Below are positions 36,967-64,000 of a stretch of 64,000 nucleotides of DNA, piece after piece. Under the pieces are notes generated by a model. The model ran no database searches. It had not been told where the DNA came from and saw only the letters and a program-made list of their open reading frames with translations. A program made the position numbers and the translations under genes. How positions within the stretch are numbered: the stretch's first letter is position 1; every line of letters begins with the position of its first letter. Source of the DNA: Aplysia californica (taxonomy: Eukaryota; Mollusca; Gastropoda; Aplysiida; Aplysiidae); the NCBI RefSeq assembly GCF_000002075.1, contig NW_004797328.1, positions 1,418,807 to 1,482,806 on the forward strand. The letters run 5' to 3'.

Positions 36967-38407
36967 GTGTCACGACGTGGTGGAATCAGGCGCTCGTCAA
37001 CTTTTGGGCATTTGGAGTTATTGGTATCATCTGAAAGCTTATTCATTTGCTTTGCTTTCTATGAAAAAAACACCCTTTTATCTAGAATTAGGTACCAGAA
37101 ACTAAATTTTCAATGTAGCTGTATGCCAAATTTATCAGTTCCATTTGAAAGGCCTATATCCACTGAGCATTTTGGTACCATTCTTTAACCTCTCAGTTAA
37201 TTTTTAAGAAAATGGTATTTGTTTAAAATTTGATCAAATTTGTTAAAGTCAGTCACTGGCTGCAACCCCATGTTTGACAGACAATAAAAGAGTACCAAGA
37301 GCACTAAACATCTCCACATTAACAGAGTACAATCACTATAACAAATATATGGAGCCTAATTTTTTTCAAGACTGTGAGATCATTACAAATCAGTACTTTA
37401 TCGCCTCAAACACGATGATCTGTCGTTATTTCGACAAAAACACCGAGCGTTGACCCGGCCGGCGCCGCACCGGGCCCCGCGGCGAGCGAGTCGGCTCTAT
37501 CATGTAGTGTACCCCGCGTGCGGGGTCACATGCTTTCTGAGTCTCGCGGAAGGATTGATAAAAAATAATTCCAAGCTGATTACTTTATTCTAATAGGAAA
37601 TAAGCTGATCTTTTATTAAATATATTTTTCAAGCCGGTATTTTACATATTATGGGTAAAAAGTGATCTTTAAACATTTTGACAGTATTTTTAAAAGCTTT
37701 CTATTTAGACGCCAAAGGCAAAACACATACCACGGGAAAGCTCGTGTAAAGCTCTACAGTTCTTTGCCAATGAAAAGATGGTATTTAATCATTCCTCGTT
37801 CCGCCAAGCATTTGAATGCACCCGTGTCAATTTTTCAACCAGCCGACCACGCATTCCCACCGCGAGGGGCTTCGCTTTCATCGGCGATTCTCCAGCTCCT
37901 ACTAATCGGACATAAAAACAACTTACACCATTGTAACGAGGAAAAGCTGAACTTTTACAAGGTGTACGGCACTTGGTGTTTTACAGCGAAAGAGCAAAGA
38001 AACAGCGATCGGAATTACCCCGATTTCACCGATACCACGCGGTCGGAAGGCCGCGAGTGCCCGCGAGGCCGTGTTTACGCTACCTACTAGAATAGAAGTC
38101 GAAATATTTTCAATTGAAGGAGGTGGGGGTAGCATGGTTTCAGAGGTAAAATTATCGAGAAAATGGCCTCCAAAGTTTGGAAACTTCTATAGCTTGAGAG
38201 TCCTCGAAAACTGAAAATTTATATATTTTGTGCCATTAATCAACGTTTTTCAGTAAAATTCACATGGAAATGTGTTTTTATATGGACATAAAAGGTGTTC
38301 AGCCAAAAAACAAAAATGTGATAAGAATTGCTAAACTGAAGGAAAAAATGCCTGTTTCTTCGATTTCAATATTTTGACGAGCGCCTGATTCCACCATGAT
38401 GCCTCAC
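36967..38407 (+). mobile_element. GTGNCANNACGTGGTGGAAT MITE, copy 1, interrupted
   Basis: Ends CGTGGTGGAATCAGGCGCTC and the complementary GAGCGCCTGATTCCACC. Without the 998-bp insert at 37089-38086 it would be about 436 bp, like copies 2 and 3. Confidence 0.8.
37089..38086. mobile_element. 998-bp insert in the MITE, with CTAGAAT duplication
   Basis: CTAGAAT stands on both sides (37082-37088, 38087-38093). Ends TAGGTACC and GCTACCTA are short inverted repeats. Contains a GC-rich patch (about 37455-37480) and an open frame of 142 codons without recognisable similarity. Confidence 0.65.
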
Positions 38408-39093
38408 AAAAAACATATATAAATAAAGGTTTGCAGGTAGTTGTTATTTATTCGCACAATGTTTGCTCCTCATTTTTGAACTTACAGGCTGACATTTTTT
38501 TTCTTCAGTGAAGCACAAATTTGTACTGCGGTATAAAAATAACAAGAATATTAATTATTATTTTGTGAGATAAATAATGATCATCTGTTTGTGTTGAGCA
38601 TTTTCATGTTTTTGTTAATGGGGAAACAGGCTGTCAAGGGTGGAACAGCTTTACATCTGAATTCTCTCTCTATGAAGACTGTATGAGCACGTCCAACAAG
38701 GTGGTGGAATAGGTTTTTTTGTTTTTAAAAAATTTCCCTCGACATAAAGTGAATTTATGCTCTGTTTCAATGCCAGCTGTGACCAGTGCCCAAATTTGAG
38801 GAGGAATTCAAATGTTCAAATATGATGCGTGCATTTTCTATCTTAGCTGAAGTGCAAGGGATGTGGGGAAGGGGTTTCATCAGGTTTTTGTAAAGGTTGT
38901 CATTGGTGGGTGCTACATCTTTACTGTCACTCTGTTGTTTCTGTCAGTGGTCAGTCGTGCTTCTCTGTGTTGGGAAATTATCATTGCTGAATTGCTGTGT
39001 TGGGTGTTCTTTCTGTATCCCAAAAGTATACATGTTTTTTTCTCCACCTTTTTGTCAAAGGTTAGCGTCATGTGGATCAAAAAAGGGAAAGTA
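38408..39093. other. intergenic DNA
   Basis: Nothing recognised. Confidence 0.5.
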
Positions 39094-39712
39094 GGTGGTT
39101 GGCATAAATTGCCCTGATGTTGTTGGCTCCTTCTTTCCTATCAAACATCTATGGTTGTTTACTCTCCTCCTCCTTTTCTTTGCATGCTATTTGTGAGGCA
39201 GCGTGGTGGAATCAGGCTCTCGTCAAAATAATCAAAATGCTGAAACTTGCATTTTTCCGCAGGTTTGTGAATTTTAATAATTTTTTTTTTTGGCTCAACA
39301 CCTTTCATGCCCTTTAAAGAACTAATTTTTGTGTGGATTTGTCTGAAAAGCATTGATTAAAGGCACAAAAAATGTAAATTTTCAGTTACCACAGACTCTT
39401 AAGCTAAGGAAATCACTCATCTTTGGCGGCCATTTTTTCACTAATTTTACCTCTGAAAACAGGTGACCCCCACCTCCTTCTGTCGCAACTATCTCGACTT
39501 GTATTCAAGATAAACGGATATTTTTTTCATCCAAATAAAGACAAAGGAAAAAGCTTTAAGATAATACCAATAACTCTACATGCCCAAAAATTGACGAGAG
39601 CCTGATTCCACCACGCTGCCTCACATTTGTAATTCTCTAGTAGCACCTCTGATCTGCGGACTTACATATGACTTAATTGTGTTGCAAGTGTTGTAAAACT
39701 CTTACAGAAATT
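39094..39712 (+). repeat. R190 SINE interrupted by a MITE
   Basis: The left part 39094-39192 (GTAGGTGGTTGGCATAAATT...) resumes at 39629 (AATTCTCTAGTAGCACC...GTGTTGCAAGTGTTG). Confidence 0.78.
39193..39624 (-). mobile_element. GTGAGGCAGCGTGGTGGAAT MITE, copy 2, intact ends
   Basis: Terminal inverted repeats of about 33 bp (GTGAGGCAGCGTGGTGGAAT...), ATTT duplicated on both sides (39189-39192, 39625-39628). Inverted relative to copies 1 and 3. Confidence 0.88.
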
Positions 39713-42365
39713 AAATTTATGAGGAAGAAAGTGGTTGAGTTGATACAACGGTATTCAGCCTGTGTGTCATACAATGGGGTTGTGTCATGAGTTGTGGCTT
39801 CGTTTGTATTAAAGTTAAAGTAGGTCTACGACTTGAAGAATTTTGTTATACATGTGACTCTAAGAACGTTTCTTCTAGGATAGTTTTCCTTGACAATTTT
39901 GGATTTTGCTTTTACTGCTCCTTCAACTTTGGTTTTATCATAAGAAACAGGGGTTGTGAACAACCTTATTTAATCAAGTGGCCTCCTTTAAACACAGTGA
40001 GAAGAGGTTCAGTATTCAAATCATTGACACATCTGAGAATTATGTAGGATTCCTCTACTTTTTTCTTCTGTTTTGTCAATTTGTTATCATGAAACTTACA
40101 GCCTGAGTATACATATATATATATATATATGTATTTGTATTGGGATAAATAAGCACTGTTCACATAGTGGTTAAGCCTTCAGTAGAATCTGTGAAAGAGA
40201 CAACTGATGGGGTTAGGTTAATATTATCTGGTGACAAGGCAAACAGATTGTTTTCTTTCTTTCCTCTTTTTGTTGTTGTTTGAGTTTAAGATAAGTTCAC
40301 TAAAATTCATTTGTTTTTGAAATGTAGTTCATGTAGTAGAGCCAGATGCTCAACTTTTAAGTTTTTAAATCCAGGAAAACTGATGAAATGTGGCCAACTG
40401 TTATTTTTCTGTTTCATTTATCTCCGTATTTGACCCGACCAATATGGATCAGTGCCTGTGTCTCTTTGATCTTTTTTTTTCTTATTTTTCTTTTCAAAAG
40501 TATTGATCTTTCTTTGAATGGCGTTGTGAAAGAGACAAAACTTACACTGCTTTTAAATCTTTACAAGTTCATGAACAGGTTATGACATTCTGATCTTGGC
40601 AAGTGTAATGCATGGCAGGTTTCTCTGTCATTTCTACAATAAGCACGTTCTTCTTCTTTTGTCTTTAAAAGTTTACACAGCTGTGAGAGGTCCTGGAAAT
40701 CACAGAATAATGGAAGTAATGGAAGTTCTTTGTTCTGTTAATAGTAACATATAAAGGTTTAAAAATATATATATTTATCTTGAATTTAAGTAGAGGTTTC
40801 TTTCCTTTTTTAAAATTCACTTCCGAGTTCATTTTAATTTGAAAGTTGGGACTGAATTTGATACCAGAAGCCTACATTCCAAAACTGGGGCAGTACATTA
40901 CATTTTGTACACACACGTCCACACAACCCTCCCCACCCCCTAACTAGAGCGAAGTACTTCACCAGACTTACAATGAGAGAAATAAGTAATGTTTTGCTTA
41001 AATTGGGCAGTGGCCTGACAGATTTCCGTTCGTTACATGAACCAAAGGTCTGGAAGTTTTATTTTATTTACCATTTTTCATGTCCTGCCTGCCCTGTGTG
41101 GGTGGATACATCAGAGTTCTCAGGATTTAGAAATAATGCTGAGGAAAAATATTCCCAATTTTCTTTGAAACTTTGCTTTAAAAATTATTTTTTTTATAGT
41201 TGAGAAATACAGTGTGATAGTGATCAGTGATAGGAAAACAGAAGTTATGTCCAGCCCGAAGTGTTTACTTTCTCCAGTGTTGTTCATGACCACTGTTTTA
41301 TTTTATAAATTTTATTTTACTCCAGCAAACAAGTTAAAGTTAGAGCGTCGTCTTCTGATTGTACAAGCTTCCAGGAATTGTTCTCTGCCTAGCTTATCAT
41401 CATTAGGTAGAGTTTCAGTTTAATTTTCATTGGTTTTTCTTTCTTTTTTCATCAAAGCACTTTTATTTTTAATCATGTGTCTTTAAAAAAAATTGGAATA
41501 AATAAATAGTGTGATTAATTATGATATAATATATTTCTTCCTTTTGTGTATGTGTAAATCAACACCATTTTTTTGGGTTTCTTTCTTTGTTAGCGTGGTG
41601 AGGTGGTGGTCATGGTGTTTCATTGTCAAAAGTTGGTTCCATTTTAGTTTTGTCACTTCAGTTACCGTCAAAGAATGTTCATTAAATTATAGTAAGTGCA
41701 TCTCATTTACTAAGTTGTGGCTGTATCAGTCCAGTTTTTGTGTTTTAAAATGGATAATTACACTCCTTTTGTATGCATTTAATTTATTCTTTACAACAGA
41801 TTGTTCCTGTCTGTTGTCTTCCCAGTCTCTATTGTATTACTTTTGTGTTTTATATACATGCGACTCGGTTGTTTAGAATGCTGTTTATGACGCAGGAAAA
41901 CTAAGTCTAGGGTGTGATGATAATATTGGTTTCCCTTTGTGGGGATTTTTCTTTTTTTTTTTTGGTATCTTATTTAGATGTCCAGGTTTAAGTTTTGTGT
42001 GATACAAGAACGTGATTTTGACTTCAGCATTCAGTTTACTTCCTACTTTGATACTTTTGTTTACAAAGGCGCAAAATGTGTACTTCTGTCTCTGGGTCTG
42101 TGGCCTGTACTAAGTTGTACATGTACTACAAGAGAGCACAAAATCAAGCCATGCCTTTGGCTGAATGCATTCTCCAAATTTCATTTAGTTGTTCATAAAT
42201 GAGTCTCTGTATCATGTTTCCGAGTTCTTTTCATTTGAGATGTTTGGGTGAATGTGATTTGTCAGACAGCTCGTTCTCAAGAACATTTTTGTGTACAGTG
42301 AGTCAGTTTGGTGACCATGAAACCGAAGTTTGTGTATAAGTCAAAAGTCTTGTCCTGTGTGTATC
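39713..42365. other. T-rich intergenic DNA, possible long 3' UTR
   Basis: Long T-rich stretch without repeats I recognise, apart from an (AT)n run at about 40110-40130. Its uniform, repeat-poor character would fit an extended ANKIB1 3' UTR, but that is speculation. Confidence 0.35.
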
Positions 42366-42508
42366 AGGTGGTTGGTTGGAGGGTGGTGTGGTTTGCTCTT
42401 TCTTTCCTATCAAGCATCTAATGTCCTTATCTCTCCTCCTTTTTTTGTGTTTGTTACTCCCTTGTAACACCTCGAATCTTCGGCACTTATATGACCTTAT
42501 TGTGTTCA
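42366..42508 (+). repeat. R190 SINE copy
   Basis: GGTGGTTGGTTGGAGGGTGG...CACTTATATGACCTTATTGT; intergenic. Confidence 0.78.
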
Positions 42509-43809
42509 ATTCCTGTGTGGCACAGCTTATTCTTCTAGTGTTCACCGGTATGCTGTACCCCAATCAGTAAGGGTTGACCTGAACAGGCAGGGTTGAGACA
42601 TGATTTGAAATTTGTACATGATTAACGGCAGCGAATCAGAACTGAGAAAGGTAGCGTAGTAGCTCCTTTGATTTACGTGCGTTCAGAAAAGACACGGTTT
42701 TGCCACGTCGCATGTCAGCACACCCAGTTGTGTAGCTTTGATTAGGCTGCATGTCAAAAATAATTCGCCTTGTATGAGTATGAACTAATATATTTTAACA
42801 ACAGTATACCTGATTCACACATTTTACAAGTAGGCCTATTACTTTACCAGGCTTGCTTTGAAAGAAATGGCTGCTTACCCTTAAATAACCACAGGGAAAA
42901 CCTGCTCAAAGATAAGAATGCCCAGGGATGAATAATCAATTTTTCTGTGGAGCAATTCACTATTTTCTCAGAAGCAAATTCATACATGGACAGCTCTTAC
43001 TCTTGACACTGCCGAATCCAAGCCTCTGAAGTTGTTCAGCTGTGACTTCTGGCGAATGCTCCCAATAATGGAAACATGTTTTTAATTTAAAGAGCATGAG
43101 TAGGACAAAACACAAAGTAACATTGAAAAGTAAAGAAAGTAGAAGGAGCAAACCCCACCAGTCTGACAGTGACACTGTCGGGGAGAAAACTTACACAGTA
43201 TAACTGACGAAGAAAAAAAGACGCCGACGCAAAATGAAGCCAGCTATTGTCCATCATTTATTTCATTCAGTCTGAAAGTGCAAACATTATCATCATCACT
43301 CAAAAACTTCAGTCATACATTCTTGTCAATGTACAAAAAAGTGTAGAACCAAAATGTGCTTTCCCAAAACAAGGACAGGCACTGGTTCATTAAGAATAAC
43401 ACTTGCACATGTGAGCTTGTTTTGTCTTTGCAGGCTTATTGTAAACTACCCCTCCAAGTGGCTGGAATGCAGCAAAACAATACTTTCTTTTCTAGGGGAA
43501 ACTGCTCTACAGACTTCTCAAAGTGTCACTTTCTGTAAGAATTCAGCAGGAATACCAAAAATACAACTGGAATAGCCTACTTCCACAAAAAAAAAAAAAA
43601 AGAGAGCAAAGCTTGGTTTAACCCCCCCACTTATTCTCTCTTTTAGGAGAAAGAAATAATGCCTTTAAATGTAAAATTCAGCCATCAAGTTTTTGTCTTT
43701 TTTTAAATCCCAAGGCAAAATGAAGAAAAAACATAGAAAAGGCCAATCCTGGCGATACAGCAACATTGTTTCAAATCATAAGAAAACCCAAGACATAAAT
43801 CATTCATTT
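42509..43809. other. intergenic DNA
   Basis: A weak R190-like scrap (about 43135-43160); otherwise nothing recognised. Probably holds the end of the CWC22 3' UTR. Confidence 0.4.
43257..43262 (-). terminator. possible CWC22 poly(A) signal
   Basis: Minus-strand AATAAA about 1.3 kb past the CWC22 stop. A MITE (43810-44215) lies between stop and signal, so this is a weak call. Confidence 0.25.
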
Positions 43810-44215
43810 GTGTCATGACGTGGTGGAATCAGGCACTTGTCAATTTTTGGGCATATAGAGTTCAGTATCATAAAGCTTGTTCATTTGTCTTGCACTTGGC
43901 GAAAAATATACCATCTAACTTAAATAGAAGTCGAGGTATTTGTGATTATAGGGGGTGGGTGGCTTCCAAAGCTTTGAGTGTCTTTGGAAACCGGAAATTT
44001 ACTTTTTTTTGTGTGCCTCCGATCAATTAATTTCAGTTATATCCACACAGAAATGTGTTTTAAAATGGACATCATATAAGGTCCAAAAAAAAAAGAAAAA
44101 AGTGCCAACGTCAAGTAAAATTGTGTTTTCCATGATTCCATTATTTTGACGAGTGCCTGGATTTCATTATTTTGACAAGCACTTGATTTCACCACGCTGC
44201 CTTACATTTTATCAA
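43810..44215 (+). mobile_element. GTGTCATGACGTGGTGGAAT MITE, copy 3
   Basis: Left GTGTCATGACGTGGTGGAAT, right CACTTGATTTCACCACG, ATTT on both sides (43806-43809, 44216-44219). Lies in the presumed CWC22 3' UTR. Confidence 0.82.
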
Positions 44216-44559
44216 TCCCAAGACCTCGATCCATAAGGACCAATCGAGAAAGTATATAAGCAAATCTCAAACTAACAGTTCAGCTTCTACTTGTGCTGTA
44301 AAATGCCCTTTCAGTTGCCTGTCGACCACTGGGGTTTTCCTCAATTTAACAAAGAGAAGAGAGGAGCTGCTCTATCAACATCGCAAGTGGGGAGAAATTG
44401 ACAAATTTTCAACTCCCAATTATGCCATGGCCAGAACCCGTTACCTGTCAGAGACATGATTTTGTTGGATGATATCATCACAACCTGCCTTCTTTTCCAG
44501 GAAAATTTACAGCGTAAAATACTTGGTAAGCATGTTCCTTTGGATGTCTGACACTCAGA

Positions 44560-63663
<19,104 letters not shown>

Positions 63664-64000
63664 CTGTGAAAGAAAATAAGCAGAGCAAAAGATAATCTGG
63701 CCCATTAAAAAACTCAGGATTACACAGTAAACTTATCAAAGCTGTCTTTCCATAAAATATTCAAACTCTCTGCCAAGAACAATTGAAAGGCATGAGCCAT
63801 ACTAAAAGAAACAACTTTAATAACCATTTCAGTTTCATTCTGGAACTATATCTCCGATCGAAAAGCAATTGGACACCTGACAACATTTAACACATTAAAA
63901 TTTTACAGCCATTAACTTCTGATAATTCATATACAATTGTTTTCTTCACCAGCACGACATCTAACAAGAAAAAAAAAGTATTTACTTTAAAAAAGCTTTC
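63664..64000. other. CWC22 intron running off the window
   Basis: AT-rich, nothing recognised; the upstream exons are beyond 64000. Confidence 0.6.

Noticed and set aside
37662-38090. 142-codon open frame
   Set aside because: Crosses the end of a transposable insert and shows no recognisable domain.

Overview
This is eukaryotic nuclear DNA: two multi-exon genes with GT-AG introns, long introns full of short repeats, and no bacterial operon structure. The protein sequences are animal and diverged from vertebrates. The dense tRNA-derived SINEs and miniature DNA transposons, poly-G/poly-C runs and dispersed AGATCT arrays suggest an invertebrate, probably a mollusc and perhaps a gastropod; that placement is inference.

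Layout. Positions 1-3629 are upstream sequence with one CpG-rich candidate leader exon (about 1690-1922). Positions 3667-34182 (+) carry ANKIB1, an ankyrin-repeat RBR-type E3 ubiquitin ligase of the Ariadne class. I resolve 22 coding exons giving about 1600 residues, against about 1089 in human. Positions 34183-44559 are a convergent intergenic stretch (ANKIB1 3' UTR of unknown length, a SINE, a LINE relic, three copies of one MITE, T-rich unique DNA). Positions 63663-44560 (-) carry the last 13 coding exons of CWC22, the spliceosomal escort of eIF4A3, with its 5' end beyond the window. The two genes meet tail to tail and have unrelated biochemistry (ubiquitin ligation; splicing and exon-junction-complex loading).

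Repeats. The commonest is a roughly 170-bp element (here R190) with about 28 copies or fragments. Inside the two genes nearly every copy has the same orientation as host transcription, although the genes lie on opposite strands. At six 3' splice sites a repeat carrying the R190-type 3' tail ends 20-40 nt before the exon. Two other repeat families, one of them tRNA-headed, share that tail, which points to one LINE partner. There are also at least seven families of DNA transposons or MITEs with visible inverted ends and target duplications (4 bp, 6 bp, TTAA, TA), several nested. Two small local duplications copied a 5' or 3' splice site of ANKIB1. CWC22 has a 33-bp minisatellite in one intron and a 26-bp perfect-looking hairpin in another.

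I found no retrovirus, Polinton, CRISPR array, rRNA or genuine tRNA gene. No wholly new multi-gene system is visible; the most unusual signals are the SINE orientation bias, the SINE tails at acceptors, and the long lineage-specific tails encoded by the single last exon of each gene.
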